A DNA stretch of 64,000 nucleotides, from the NCBI GenBank assembly GCA_964451415.1, contig CAYVHU010000008.1, positions 1 through 64,000 on the forward strand, in the 5' to 3' direction. The notes beneath the pieces were generated by a model. That model was not told the DNA's origin, did not search any database, and worked only from the letters and a program-made list of their open reading frames with translations. The stretch comes from CAYVHU01 sp964451415. GTDB lineage: Bacteria > Pseudomonadota > Alphaproteobacteria > Rhodospirillales > Magnetovibrionaceae. Made by a program: the position numbers and the translations under genes. Positions 49,097 to 58,251 of this stretch are shown here, in pieces (position 1 is the first letter of the stretch; every line of letters begins with the position of its first letter).

Positions 49097-50449
49097 ATGC
49101 GTTACCTACCACACACCGATGCCCAACGCCGTGAGATGCTGAGTGAAATCGGTGTCGGAACGCTTGACGATCTGTATTGCGACGTGCCCAAAGAAGCCCT
49201 GTCGCTCAAGCCTGTGGACCTCCCCAACCACAAAACCGAGATGGAGGTCGAACGCTTCATCTCCACCTTGGCGGCGAAAAACCTAAGTCCGTCCTCCGCA
49301 CCGTGTTTTCTGGGTGCGGGGGCCTATCGCCACCATATTCCCGCAACGGTCGATCACCTGATACAGCGCGGTGAATTCCTCACCGCCTATACCCCCTATC
49401 AGCCCGAAGTCTCCCAAGGCACCTTACAGGTCCTGTTTGAGTTCCAGACCCAAGTGGCCCTGATGCTGGGCATGGAAGTCGCCAATGCCTCCATGTACGA
49501 CGGCGCCAGCGCGTGCGCGGAGGCCGTTTTGATGGCCGGACGCATCACCCGCAAAAGCCGCGCCGTGCTGGCGGGCGGGCTGCATCCGCATTACCGCGAT
49601 GTGACCCAAACCCATGCCCGCTTTCTGAACATCGAACTGGTCGGTCCCCACAGCGATCCCACCCGGCCCGCCGATGCGGCCAGCATCTGCGATCTGATCG
49701 ACGAGCAGACCTCGTGCGTGGTGGTACAAACGCCAGACGTGTTCGGGCGCATCATCGACTTGCGCCCCATTGCCGAGGCCGCCCACGACAAAGGGGCCTT
49801 GCTGGTGGCCGTAACCACCGAAGTGGTGTCGCTGGGCCTGCTGGAAGCCCCCGGCCATCAAGGTGCCGACATCGCGGTGGCGGAAGGTCAGTCCCTGGGC
49901 AATGCGCTCAGTTACGGCGGGCCTTACATTGGATTGTTCACCACGAAAATGAAATACGTCCGCCAGATGCCCGGACGCGTGGTCGGCGAAACTACGGATG
50001 TAGATGGACGGCGCGGCTGGGTGCTGACGCTTTCGACGCGTGAACAACATATCCGCCGCGAAAAGGCGACTTCGAACATCTGCACCAATTCCGGGCTGTG
50101 CGCGCTGGCGTTCAGCATTCACGCTTCGCTGTTGGGGGAACAAGGTCTGGACCGGCTGGCGCGTCTCAATCACGCCGGTGCGTGTGAACTGGCGGACCGA
50201 CTGGCGGGCGTTGATGGCATCGAAGTCCTCAACGCCAGCTTTTTCAATGAATTCACCGTGAAACTTTCCCGACCTGCCGCCGAAGTGGTGGACGCCCTGG
50301 CAGAACGCGGGATTCTAGGCGGCGTGCCGCTTTCGCGCCTGCTGCCCGCACGCGACGATCTCAACGAGATGATGGTTCTGGCCGCCACGGAATGCAACAC
50401 GCAAGAGGACACGGACGCCCTTGTCCATGCCCTTGGGGAGATTTTGTGA
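49097..50449 (+). CDS. gcvPA: Glycine dehydrogenase (decarboxylating) subunit 1
   Basis: The N-terminal half of the split P protein, with 450 residues. MRYLPHTDAQRREMLSEIGV is the standard opening, and QPEVSQGTLQVLFEFQTQ and EGQSLGNALSYGGPYIGLF are conserved. It lacks the PLP-Lys, which lies in GcvPB; together they decarboxylate glycine. AGGACTGCCGGACC precedes the ATG. Its stop overlaps the gcvPB start in a TGATG, so the two subunits are probably translated in balance. Confidence 0.96.
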   Translation: MRYLPHTDAQRREMLSEIGVGTLDDLYCDVPKEALSLKPVDLPNHKTEMEVERFISTLAAKNLSPSSAPCFLGAGAYRHHIPATVDHLIQRGEFLTAYTPYQPEVSQGTLQVLFEFQTQVALMLGMEVANASMYDGASACAEAVLMAGRITRKSRAVLAGGLHPHYRDVTQTHARFLNIELVGPHSDPTRPADAASICDLIDEQTSCVVVQTPDVFGRIIDLRPIAEAAHDKGALLVAVTTEVVSLGLLEAPGHQGADIAVAEGQSLGNALSYGGPYIGLFTTKMKYVRQMPGRVVGETTDVDGRRGWVLTLSTREQHIRREKATSNICTNSGLCALAFSIHASLLGEQGLDRLARLNHAGACELADRLAGVDGIEVLNASFFNEFTVKLSRPAAEVVDALAERGILGGVPLSRLLPARDDLNEMMVLAATECNTQEDTDALVHALGEIL

Positions 50450-51936
50450 TGACCACCACCAGCGGCTCCAAGGGGCTGGATTTCGCCGAACCGCTGCTGT
50501 TCGAAGCGGGCGAGGACGGACGCGTGGGCGTCGATCTGCCCGATATCGAAATCTCCGACACACGTCTGGGCGGCCAGCGCCGTAAAGGCCCCGTGGGCTG
50601 GCCGGGGGTAAGCGAACCGCAGGTGATGCGCCACTACACGCGCCTCAGCCAGAAAAATTTCGGCATCGACAGCGGTTTCTATCCGCTGGGTTCATGCACC
50701 ATGAAGCACAACCCACGGATCAACGAAAAAGTGGCACGCCTTTCCGGCCTTGGCGATCTTCATCCGATGCAGCCCATGAACTCGGTCCAGGGCGCGCTGG
50801 AACTGATCGACACGCTGGCCGATTGGCTCAAGAAACTGTGCGCCATGCCCGCCATCGCCATGAGCCCCGCCGCCGGTGCCCATGGCGAGCTTTGCGGAAT
50901 GATGGCGATCAAATCCGCCATCGAGGCACGCGGCGAGGCCGCAACCCGCACCCGCGTTCTGGTGCCCGAAAGCGCCCACGGCACCAACCCGGCGTCGGCC
51001 TCGGCATGCGGATTTTCCGTCGATACCATTCCCGCCGATGAACGCGGGCGTGTTGATCTGGCGGCCTTCAAGGAAAAACTGGGGCCAGACACTGCCGGTA
51101 TCATGCTCACCAACCCCAACACCTGCGGCCTGTTCGAAAACGACGTGATCGCCATCGCAGACGCCATTCATGAGGCGGGCGGGTATTTCTATTGTGACGG
51201 GGCAAATTTCAACGCCATTGTCGGACGCATTCGTCCCGGCGATCTGGGCATAGATTGCATGCATTTGAATTTGCACAAGACGTTCTCCACCCCCCACGGC
51301 GGCGGTGGTCCGGGCGCGGGCCCGGTGGTGCTATCCGAAGCCCTCGCCCCTTACGCCCCCCTGCCCTATGTCGTGCACGATAGCGACGGCTTCAAAATGG
51401 TCGAACACGCAAACGATTCCGACGCCCAGCCGTTCGGACGCCTGAAGGGCTATCATGGACAGATGGGGGTGTTCATTCGCTCGCTTGCTTTTTTACTGAG
51501 CCACGGGGCCGACGGTTTGTTGCAGGCGTCCAGCGACGCGGTCCTCAATGCCAACTATCTACGTGTAAAATTGCAAGACGTTTTGAGTGTATCGTTCGAC
51601 GGCCTGTGCATGCACGAGGTGCTGTTCGACGATCGTTTCTTGAAGGACACCGGCGTCACCACGTTAGACTTCGCCAAGGCCATGATCGACGAGGGCTTTC
51701 ATCCCATGACCATGTACTTCCCGCTGGTGGTTCACGGGGCGCTGCTGATGGAACCGACGGAATCGGAATCCAGGGAAACCCTCGACCTTTTCGTCGAGAC
51801 CCTGCGCAAACTGGCCGCGCGCGCCAAATCCGGCGACACTCAATTCTTCAAGGACGCTCCCGTGCACACGCCCAGACGGCGTCTGGATGAGACGGCCGCC
51901 GCCAGAAAACCGGTGCTGCGCTGGAATGCCTCATAA
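50449..51936 (+). CDS. gcvPB: Glycine dehydrogenase (decarboxylating) subunit 2
   Basis: The C-terminal half of the split P protein, 495 residues from the ATG at 50449. The PLP-binding Lys is in NLHKTFSTPHGGGGPGAG near residue 280, and FYPLGSCTMKHNPRI and ESAHGTNPASA are conserved. It starts inside the gcvPA stop, which supports this start over the frame's earlier codon at 50392. The C-terminus ends by overlapping the opposite small gene by 6 bp. Together with gcvPA it releases CO2 and loads the aminomethyl group onto GcvH. Confidence 0.97.
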   Translation: MTTTSGSKGLDFAEPLLFEAGEDGRVGVDLPDIEISDTRLGGQRRKGPVGWPGVSEPQVMRHYTRLSQKNFGIDSGFYPLGSCTMKHNPRINEKVARLSGLGDLHPMQPMNSVQGALELIDTLADWLKKLCAMPAIAMSPAAGAHGELCGMMAIKSAIEARGEAATRTRVLVPESAHGTNPASASACGFSVDTIPADERGRVDLAAFKEKLGPDTAGIMLTNPNTCGLFENDVIAIADAIHEAGGYFYCDGANFNAIVGRIRPGDLGIDCMHLNLHKTFSTPHGGGGPGAGPVVLSEALAPYAPLPYVVHDSDGFKMVEHANDSDAQPFGRLKGYHGQMGVFIRSLAFLLSHGADGLLQASSDAVLNANYLRVKLQDVLSVSFDGLCMHEVLFDDRFLKDTGVTTLDFAKAMIDEGFHPMTMYFPLVVHGALLMEPTESESRETLDLFVETLRKLAARAKSGDTQFFKDAPVHTPRRRLDETAAARKPVLRWNAS

Positions 51937-52299
51937 AAACCCTTCGCCTTCTTCATCGGGCGGCGGCAGGAAGCCCTCGTCATCGCTGAAGATGTCGTCC
52001 ATATAGGAAAATTCCTTGCGCAGACCGCGACGCGCCAGAAGTTTTTTCTGCACCGGTTCGGGAAAGTCCGTGAACATGATCAGGCGCCGTTCGATGAGGA
52101 TATCGATCAGGTCCTCGATCACACGGATCAGGCCCATATCCGATTCCATCAACTCGCGTTGCGCGCGACGTTCGGGGCTGTCGTTCTTAAGGAAGGCCTT
52201 TAGTTCATCGTCGTTGGGCGAGACCAGATGCGAACCTTCGACCGCTTCGCTCAACACCGCGATGATCCGCCCTTCGGCGTTGCGCATCACATATGGCAT
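51931..52299 (-). CDS. Conserved hypothetical protein
   Basis: A 122-residue acidic protein I recognise only as a conserved hypothetical, similar to entries called tryptophan synthase beta-like protein in proteobacteria. It opens MPYVMRNAEGRIIAVLSEA, typical of that family, then a helical segment (RVIEDLIDILIERRLIMF) and an acidic tail ending DEEGEGFL. It has no catalytic or membrane motif. Its end overlaps gcvPB by 6 bp on the other strand; 82 bp separate its start from osmC. The function is unknown. Confidence 0.8.
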   Translation of the reverse strand: MPYVMRNAEGRIIAVLSEAVEGSHLVSPNDDELKAFLKNDSPERRAQRELMESDMGLIRVIEDLIDILIERRLIMFTDFPEPVQKKLLARRGLRKEFSYMDDIFSDDEGFLPPPDEEGEGFL

Positions 52300-52381
52300 T
52301 GCAGCACCCTCATCCCTTTCGTTGCGGCCCGCTTCGCAAGCAGTCTAAACCGGGCACCGGGCAGACCGCAACAGCACCGCC

Positions 52382-52804
52382 CTATTCCGGGATTTCGAGA
52401 AGTTCAAAATCGTGGGTGATCTGTGCCGTTTTACCGAGCATGATCGAAGCCGAACAGTATTTCTCCGCCGACAACGAAATCGCGTGTTCAACGCGCTTCG
52501 CCTCAAGGGCCTTTCCCGTGATCTTGAAATGCACGTGGATACGAGTGAACACTTTCGGGATTTCATCCGCCCGTTCGGCGGTGATTTCGGCCACGCAATC
52601 GCTCACATCCTGGCGCGCCTTGCGCAGAATGTTCATCACGTCGATGGACGTGCACCCCCCCATGCCCAGCAGAAGCATTTCCATGGGGCGCGGCCCCTTA
52701 TCGTTTCCGCCGAATTCCGGTGAAGTGTCCATGACCACCGTGTGCCCGCTGCCGCTGACGCCTTCAAACGCCATCGCTCCGATCCATTTGATGCTTGCTT
52801 GCAT
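52382..52804 (-). CDS. OsmC-family protein
   Basis: OsmC/Ohr proteins reduce organic hydroperoxides or, in the wider family, bind other substrates. The 140-residue protein has one Cys in LLLGMGGCTSIDVMNIL (~residue 50) and a second in AEKYCSASIMLGK (~115), the two-Cys pair expected for the active site. The strand pattern IKWIGAMAFEGVSGSGHTV fits the OsmC fold. It is a single leftward gene with a long hairpin at 52848-52889 upstream of its start. Ribosome site AAGGAGCGGT is clear. Confidence 0.93.
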   Translation of the reverse strand: MQASIKWIGAMAFEGVSGSGHTVVMDTSPEFGGNDKGPRPMEMLLLGMGGCTSIDVMNILRKARQDVSDCVAEITAERADEIPKVFTRIHVHFKITGKALEAKRVEHAISLSAEKYCSASIMLGKTAQITHDFELLEIPE

Positions 52805-52847
52805 AACCGCTCCTTCGCTGTAAAACCGGAACCTTTATAGACGAACA

Positions 52848-52889
52848 GAGCCCACGAGACGAATATCTTGAAATTCGTCGCGTGGGCTC
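52848..52889. terminator. 17-bp hairpin between wrbA and osmC
   Basis: GAGCCCACGAGACGAAT (52848-52864) pairs with 52873-52889 with one mismatch and an 8-base loop. It follows the wrbA stop on the leftward strand. No long T-run follows, so termination would be imperfect; it could also be a repeat. Confidence 0.5.
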
Positions 52890-52915
52890 GTGCCGGAATC
52901 TTCAGCGTTTCTTGA

Positions 52916-53518
52916 TCAGGCCGTCAGTTTCGCCGTCAACTTTGCGACGTGTTCGCCCTGGGCCCGCGCGATGGTCAATTCAACTTCCGACGGTGTGCGT
53001 TTGCCATCGCCACCGGCGACGGTGCTGGCCCCATAGGGCGTGCCACCGGCCACTTCGTCCGTCTGCATCAGTTCCTGGGCCGAGAACGGCACGCCGACAA
53101 TCACCATGCCATGGTGCAAAAGGCTGGTATGAAACGAGGTCAGGGTGGTTTCATGCCCCGCATGCTGCACCCCGGCGGAGGTAAACGCACTGCCGATCTT
53201 ACCGATCAGGGCACCTTGCATCCACAGCCCGCCGGTCTGATCAATGAAGTTGCGCATCTGCGCCGCCACACTGCCGAAACGCGTCGGCGCTCCGAAAATA
53301 ATCGCATCGTAGTTGACCAAGTCTTCCGGTTCGGCAATCGGCGTGGTGTGATCCAGTTGCACCCCCGCATTTTGCGCCTGTTCGTCCGACATCAGTTCCG
53401 CGACGCGTTTGACATCGACGTTCGTACCGGCAACGCCGCGCGCGCCTTCGGCAACGGCTGCGGCCATGGTCTCAATGTGACCGTAGGAGCTGTAATAAAG
53501 CACCAGAACTTTGCTCAT
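52916..53518 (-). CDS. wrbA: NAD(P)H:quinone oxidoreductase, WrbA-type
   Basis: WrbA is an FMN-dependent quinone reductase that makes two-electron reductions and avoids superoxide. The 200-residue protein has the flavodoxin opening LVLYYSSYGHIETMAAA, the FMN loop FGAPTRFGSVAAQM, and a late PYGASTVAGGDG, all standard. It lies 27 bp downstream of the second CDGSH gene on the same strand and probably shares its transcript, divergent from a LysR regulator. A hairpin follows the end of the gene. Confidence 0.95.
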   Translation of the reverse strand: MSKVLVLYYSSYGHIETMAAAVAEGARGVAGTNVDVKRVAELMSDEQAQNAGVQLDHTTPIAEPEDLVNYDAIIFGAPTRFGSVAAQMRNFIDQTGGLWMQGALIGKIGSAFTSAGVQHAGHETTLTSFHTSLLHHGMVIVGVPFSAQELMQTDEVAGGTPYGASTVAGGDGKRTPSEVELTIARAQGEHVAKLTAKLTA

Positions 53519-53545
53519 GATAATTCCTCCAACAGGGGTCCGTGT

Positions 53546-53785
53546 CTAAATATCTTTGTGTGCGCCGTCGCATAAAGGCGCATTCGCAGACGCCCGGCAT
53601 CCGCAAAAATACGTTGTTTCTGACTTTTCCGCCGTCCACGCCTCGGGCGTAAAAGAACTGCCTTCATGCGCACCGTCGCAAAACGGCTGCGTCTCACTCT
53701 TGCCGCAGGTGCAGTAATAATAGGTCTTGCCTTCCTCGACATCGACGGCGAACGGCTCTTTTTGCACGCATACGGGTTTTTCCAT
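53546..53785 (-). CDS. Double CDGSH iron-sulfur protein (copy 2)
   Basis: A 79-residue protein with CDGSH-type sites CTCGKSETQPFCDGAH and CGCRASANAPLCDGAH. It differs from copy 1 at about seven positions, and the DNA is also close, so duplication is recent. It leads a CDGSH-wrbA pair transcribed away from a LysR regulator. This position suggests a redox or stress role under that regulator. Copy 1 lies ~7.2 kb away on the other strand. Confidence 0.92.
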   Translation of the reverse strand: MEKPVCVQKEPFAVDVEEGKTYYYCTCGKSETQPFCDGAHEGSSFTPEAWTAEKSETTYFCGCRASANAPLCDGAHKDI

Positions 53786-53843
53786 GAAGCTTTCTCCAAT
53801 GAGGTTTCAAAATATACCGCCACTGTACAGCCCTATCTATTGG

Positions 53844-53871
53844 TTGATAACAGCACCAGAATGAATAATAT
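53844..53871 (+). promoter_or_regulatory. Candidate promoter of the lysR gene
   Basis: TTGATA (53844-53849) and TAATAT (53866-53871) are spaced 16 bp apart, 24 bp before the lysR ATG. The 109-bp divergent gap must also hold the CDGSH promoter and any LysR site. Confidence 0.5.
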
Positions 53872-53894
53872 TGTTTCCGTTATGGAGATAATAA

Positions 53895-54815
53895 ATGGAC
53901 ATTTTAAGTGGCATGCGCGCCTTTGTCGCCACCGTGGACGCCAATAGTTTCTCCCAGGCGGCACGGCACTTGCGAATCTCGAAAGCGGCCCTGAGCAAAA
54001 AAGTCGTCAAACTGGAAGATCACCTGGGGGTGCGTCTGCTGCACCGCACCACGCGCAAGTTAAGCCTGACCGGCGAAGGCCGCATCTATGTGGAACGGGC
54101 GCGAGACATTCTTGCCGAGGTGCACGACGCGGAAACCGCGGTTTCACCCTTTTCCGCCGAACCCCGGGGCAAACTGCGCATCAGCGCGCCACACACCTTC
54201 GGCAGCATGTACCTCACCGGCGCGCTGACGGCCTTTCTCAAGCTCTACCCCCTTATCGATATGGATATCGAGTTCTCCGATCGTCTGGTCGATCTTGTCG
54301 ATGACGGTTTCGACGTCGCGGTGCGCATCACTAAATTGAAGGATTCAAGTCTCATTGCACGCAAGCTCGCCCCCGCGCCCATCGTCGTCTGCGCGTCGCC
54401 TGCGTATTGGCAAAAACACGGCATTCCCCGCCATCCCCGGGAATTGAGCCACCGCGCAGGCAAACACCAAGGCGTGATCTACGCCTATCTCAGCACGCCA
54501 GGGGAATGGACGTTCCGCGAAGACGCAAAGCCTTTCACCGTCAAAATCAAAGGCGCGCTGACGACCAACAGCGACATCGTTATCCGCGACTCCGCCCTGA
54601 ACGGCATCGGGATTTTTCATGGACCTTCCTTTATCGTCATGCGCGAATTGCGCCAGGGACGCCTGGTGTGCGCACTGGAAGACTTTCAACAAGAACCGTT
54701 GGCGGTCTACGCCGTTTATTCCTCGAAACGCAATCTATCGCCCAAGGTGCGTGCCTTCGTCGATTTCCTCGTCGAATGGTTCCGCCATACGCCCGACGGC
54801 GTCGACGCCGGATAG
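53895..54815 (+). CDS. LysR-family transcriptional regulator
   Basis: A 306-residue LysR regulator. Residues ~4-65 hold the winged helix-turn-helix (FVATVDANSFSQAARHLRISKAALSKKV) with RLLHRTTRKLSLT next, as in AaeR/DsdC-type proteins. The C-terminal effector-binding domain spans ~90-295. It sits divergent to the CDGSH-wrbA pair with 109 bp between starts, the classical arrangement in which a LysR protein controls its neighbour. The inducer is unknown; a quinone or redox-active compound fits WrbA. Confidence 0.93.
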   Translation: MDILSGMRAFVATVDANSFSQAARHLRISKAALSKKVVKLEDHLGVRLLHRTTRKLSLTGEGRIYVERARDILAEVHDAETAVSPFSAEPRGKLRISAPHTFGSMYLTGALTAFLKLYPLIDMDIEFSDRLVDLVDDGFDVAVRITKLKDSSLIARKLAPAPIVVCASPAYWQKHGIPRHPRELSHRAGKHQGVIYAYLSTPGEWTFREDAKPFTVKIKGALTTNSDIVIRDSALNGIGIFHGPSFIVMRELRQGRLVCALEDFQQEPLAVYAVYSSKRNLSPKVRAFVDFLVEWFRHTPDGVDAG

Positions 54816-54944
54816 AAAATCCTTTGGTCCGAACGCGAAGATGCCCATATGTGTGAAGGTCGGGAAACGCGAATACAGCGCGTCCCTGATTAAGGGGATA
54901 CAGGTTCGATAACACAAGATAGAACAGGTAGGGGCAGCCTGAAA

Positions 54945-55511
54945 ATGGGCCAGCATGCTGAAAATTTTAGCGTCATGCCGTATCTAACCGATACGGAAGC
55001 TTTCCGCGTTCCCGTCGATCTGCACGGACGAACGTTTTGCGGCGACCTGGATATCCGCATCGATTCCCATGGGCAATGGCATTATAACGGCAACCCGCTC
55101 GTCAATCGGGAAATGGTCTGCCTGTTCGCCGCCATGCTGGTGGCAGGCGATGATGGACGATACTGGTTGGTCAGTCCAAACGAAATCGGGCGTATCGAAG
55201 TGGACGACGCACCGTTCATTGCCATTCGGAAATTCACCGCCGGACGCGGAAAAAACAGAACCGTCAGCGTCCTCACCAACACCGATCAAGTGATCACAAT
55301 CAAAGCGGACACACCACTGATCGTGAAACCCAGCCCCGTGAACGGCGCGATAACCCTCTACGTCATGGATGAGCACGGTCTCGAAGCCCGCTTGAGCCGC
55401 GGGGCCGCTGGGGAATTGCTCGATCTCGGCGTCTCGCGAAAAGAAAATGAGTGCGACGCTTTCGGGCTCTGGAGTTGTGGCACGTTTTTTCCTCTGAATA
55501 TATCCGTATGA
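54945..55511 (+). CDS. DUF1285 domain protein
   Basis: A 188-residue member of DUF1285, recognised by IDSHGQWHYNGNPLVNREMV and by PVDLHGRTFCGDLDIRI nearby. Two compact beta-rich parts are likely (~35-100 and ~105-175). The function of the family is not known. It opens a cluster DUF1285, CoA pyrophosphatase, DUF6111 and cca that recurs in alphaproteobacteria. The stop overlaps the Nudix start in an ATGA. AGGTAGGGG precedes the ATG. Confidence 0.85.
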   Translation: MGQHAENFSVMPYLTDTEAFRVPVDLHGRTFCGDLDIRIDSHGQWHYNGNPLVNREMVCLFAAMLVAGDDGRYWLVSPNEIGRIEVDDAPFIAIRKFTAGRGKNRTVSVLTNTDQVITIKADTPLIVKPSPVNGAITLYVMDEHGLEARLSRGAAGELLDLGVSRKENECDAFGLWSCGTFFPLNISV

Positions 55512-56161
55512 GCACAACGGATCCTTTCTCAATGGATTGCGACCCGTCTTCATGGACCCCACAGCGCATCGCCAAACGCCTTGCTACCGCCGAACCGTCG
55601 CACGACAATTGCGGCGATCACGACCTCAACCCCGATTTGAAACCCGCTCTTCCCCTGCGTCCAGCCGCCGTTCTGGTGGGACTTCTCAGCCGGGCGGGCG
55701 CCTTCAACATCGTTTTTACCCAGCGCACCGCGCATCTGCAACATCACCCGGGACAAATCAGTTTTCCCGGTGGTCATGTCGAACCCACCGACCGCGACGG
55801 CGTTGCCGCCGCACTGCGTGAAACCGAAGAAGAAATCGGCTTCCCCGCACAACGCATCGAGGTGCTGGGTCATCTCGGGACTTACATCACCCGAACGGGG
55901 TTTTGCATCACCCCGGTAGTCGGTCTGCTGCACCCGCCGTTCCATTTCACCCCCGACCCCACCGAAGTCGCCGAACTCTTCGAGGTGCCCCTGTCCTTCA
56001 TCTTGAACCCCGCCAACCATCAACGACGCGTCCGCGTGATCGACGGGGTCGAGCGACAATTTCATGCCCTGTTCCACGAGGAGCACGAAATCTGGGGAGC
56101 GACTGCGGGCATGCTGGTCGACTTCCGGCGGGTGCTCATGGACGAAAACCCTGCAACCTGA
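55508..56161 (+). CDS. CoA pyrophosphatase (Nudix, NudL-type)
   Basis: Nudix hydrolase of the CoA pyrophosphatase branch, which cuts CoA derivatives. The 217-residue protein has LQHHPGQISFPGGHVEP just before the Nudix box, then LRETEEEIGFP; the SFPGG and HPGQ run is the branch signature (UPF0035). The ATG at 55508 overlaps the DUF1285 stop; an earlier in-frame start at 55451 lies inside that gene. It is cytoplasmic. The DUF6111 gene follows by 39 bp. Confidence 0.93.
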   Translation: MSTTDPFSMDCDPSSWTPQRIAKRLATAEPSHDNCGDHDLNPDLKPALPLRPAAVLVGLLSRAGAFNIVFTQRTAHLQHHPGQISFPGGHVEPTDRDGVAAALRETEEEIGFPAQRIEVLGHLGTYITRTGFCITPVVGLLHPPFHFTPDPTEVAELFEVPLSFILNPANHQRRVRVIDGVERQFHALFHEEHEIWGATAGMLVDFRRVLMDENPAT

Positions 56162-56200
56162 TACTGCTGTGGGGTTCGAACGCGTTCATATGGAGCCTTC

Positions 56201-56485
56201 ATGTTTCGCATACTGATCTCCTATATCCTGCCGTTGGCCCTGCCGACGGCCTTGTATTTCGCGTGGGCCGCGTGGCTGCGAAAAACGAAAGCCCATCATG
56301 AAAGGCCCCAAATCTCGACGCCCTGGCTCACTTTGATTCTGATGGGTCTGGCGCTGATGTCCTTGGGCCTGGTTGTGAGTGTCGTTCTCGGCCCCAAAAA
56401 CCCGCCCGGCAGCGTCTACCAGCCGCCACGGCTGGAAAACGGCAAGGTTATCCCCGGCCAATTCGTTCCCAAACCAACGCCTTGA
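56201..56485 (+). CDS. DUF6111-type small membrane protein
   Basis: A 94-residue protein with two membrane helices, LISYILPLALPTALYFAWAA (~5-24) and LTLILMGLALMSLGLVVSVV (~43-62). PPGSVYQPPRLENGKVIPG follows and is the conserved C-terminal motif of DUF6111. Its function is unknown. It lies between the CoA pyrophosphatase and cca genes, as in related genomes, and overlaps the start of cca by 4 bp if cca begins at the TTG. Confidence 0.87.
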   Translation: MFRILISYILPLALPTALYFAWAAWLRKTKAHHERPQISTPWLTLILMGLALMSLGLVVSVVLGPKNPPGSVYQPPRLENGKVIPGQFVPKPTP

Positions 56486-57798
56486 ATGTGCGGAAATATA
56501 CTTTGAAGCCGACCGGAAAAATCCCGATCCAACCTTGGATGCGCACGCCTGAAGCACGCCGCGTCATGGCGGCGTTTGCCGCCGCAAAGGCACAAGCGCG
56601 TTTCATCGGTGGATGCGTGCGCGACGCCATTTTGAAACGCCCCATCAAGGACATTGACATCGCCACGCCGGAAGCGCCTGAACGCGTTATGGAAATCCTG
56701 GAGGCCGCCAACATTCGAGCCATTCCTACGGGGCTCCCGCACGGCACCATAACCGCCGTGATCGGACACGAACATTTCGAAATCACCACCTTGCGCATTG
56801 ACATCGAGACCGACGGACGACGCGCCCGCGTGCAGTTCACCGATGACTGGACCAAAGACGCGGCGCGGCGCGATTTCACCATCAACGCCATGTCGTGCGA
56901 TGAAGACGGCAATATCTACGACCCCTACGACGGCATGAAGGACCTGGGACGTGGCTACATCCGTTTCGTCGGCACCGCTAAAACGCGCATCGAAGAGGAC
57001 GTTCTACGCTTGTTGCGATTTTTCCGTTTCCTGGCCGATTACGGGAAGTCGCCCGTCAATGGCGAGGCCTTGAGCGCATGCCGAGAAATGGCCCCTCGCC
57101 TCAAGGAGTTGTCGGCAGAGCGGGTGCGCGGCGAAGTCTTGCGCATCCTCACCGCCGCCAATCCCGCAGACACCATCGCCAGAATGCGTGCGGAACGGGT
57201 TTTACCTTACGTCTTGCCCGAAGCCGGTGACGTGGGACGACTGCGAATGCTGGTCTGGCTGCTGGAACGCGCCGTGAAAATCGAACATGTATCCATCGAC
57301 CCGGTGCGTCGGCTGGCCGCACTGTTGAAACCGGATTTAAGCGCCAAAGACGTCGAAGCTCTGACGCGACGGCTGAAATTCTCCAACAAAGAACGCGCCC
57401 ATCTCCTCGCCATCACGGCCCCACAACCCGTTATTCGGGAAACCATGGGTGAAACCGAACTGCGCCGCGCCTGTCAGACCCATGGCGGGAAGATCGTGGT
57501 TGAACGCGCGTTGCTGGGCTGGGCTGAAGAATTGGCGCTGGAAGCCCGCCTTCCCCACGAGCACACCAAGGCCTGGCTCGCCCTGATCAAAAACGCCCGG
57601 GACTGGACACCCATCGCATTCCCCCTGAAAGGCCGTGACGCCATGGATATGGGCCTTGCGCAAGGTCCGCACATCGGCCGCGTGCTGAAAACCGTCAGAC
57701 AGTGGTGGGAAGAAAACGATTTTCGCCCCGGACGCGAGGCCTGCCGGGAACACCTACGCGCACGCATCGCCGCAGATTCAAGCGCAGCAGACTCATGA
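56482..57798 (+). CDS. cca: CCA tRNA nucleotidyltransferase / poly(A) polymerase family
   Basis: The enzyme adds or repairs the CCA end of tRNA. The nucleotidyltransferase core is FIGGCVRDAILKRPIKDIDIATP (~residues 34-56), with the catalytic carboxylates in DIDIA, and DAARRDFTINAM (~130) is the class II motif. The C-terminal domain is helical, ~250 residues. The total of 438 residues is typical of the alphaproteobacterial type. The start is TTG at 56482, overlapping the DUF6111 stop (TTGA); a GTG at 56488 is an alternative. It converges on trmL with a 6-bp overlap. Confidence 0.94.
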   Translation: MNVRKYTLKPTGKIPIQPWMRTPEARRVMAAFAAAKAQARFIGGCVRDAILKRPIKDIDIATPEAPERVMEILEAANIRAIPTGLPHGTITAVIGHEHFEITTLRIDIETDGRRARVQFTDDWTKDAARRDFTINAMSCDEDGNIYDPYDGMKDLGRGYIRFVGTAKTRIEEDVLRLLRFFRFLADYGKSPVNGEALSACREMAPRLKELSAERVRGEVLRILTAANPADTIARMRAERVLPYVLPEAGDVGRLRMLVWLLERAVKIEHVSIDPVRRLAALLKPDLSAKDVEALTRRLKFSNKERAHLLAITAPQPVIRETMGETELRRACQTHGGKIVVERALLGWAEELALEARLPHEHTKAWLALIKNARDWTPIAFPLKGRDAMDMGLAQGPHIGRVLKTVRQWWEENDFRPGREACREHLRARIAADSSAADS

Positions 57799-58251
57799 GC
57801 CTCGGGGGCACTGCCTGAGCGCCTCCCCCAGGACCATCGCCACCGAAACAGCAACGTTTAACGAGCGCATCCCCGCCACCATGGGAATAGTAATGCACGC
57901 ATCCGCAGCCGCATGCACGGCCGGCGGCGCCCCTGCGCTTTCGCGCCCCGCGAGCAATACATCATCCGGTCGGAACGCAAAGTCCGTGTACACCTCGGCG
58001 CCTTCGGTGCTGAGAAGAACCACCCTGCGGCATTCACGCACTTGGCGCAAGGCGCGAAAAGCCGCCCAATCCACATGACGCACAACCTGATTCATATCCA
58101 CATAGTCCATGCCGGCACGGCGCAAATGCCGGTCTGAATACACAAAACCGCACGGTTCGATCACATCCACGCCCACGCCCACGCACGCCGCGGTACGCAG
58201 AATTGTTCCAGTGTTTTGTGGAATGTCCGGTTCTAAAAGAGCAATTTTCAT
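57793..58251 (-). CDS. trmL: tRNA (cytidine(34)-2'-O)-methyltransferase
   Basis: A SPOUT-family methyltransferase that methylates the wobble nucleotide of leucine tRNAs. The 152-residue protein has the trefoil-knot pattern: LLEPDIPQNTGTILRTAA at the N-terminus, LLAGRESAGAP in the middle and IPMVAGMRSLNVAVSVAMVLGE at the end. This short length is typical of TrmL. A tRNA-Leu(UAA), one of its known types of substrate, lies in the same window. The start at 58251 has a 306-bp region upstream that also serves petA. Confidence 0.94.
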   Translation of the reverse strand: MKIALLEPDIPQNTGTILRTAACVGVGVDVIEPCGFVYSDRHLRRAGMDYVDMNQVVRHVDWAAFRALRQVRECRRVVLLSTEGAEVYTDFAFRPDDVLLAGRESAGAPPAVHAAADACITIPMVAGMRSLNVAVSVAMVLGEALRQCPRGS

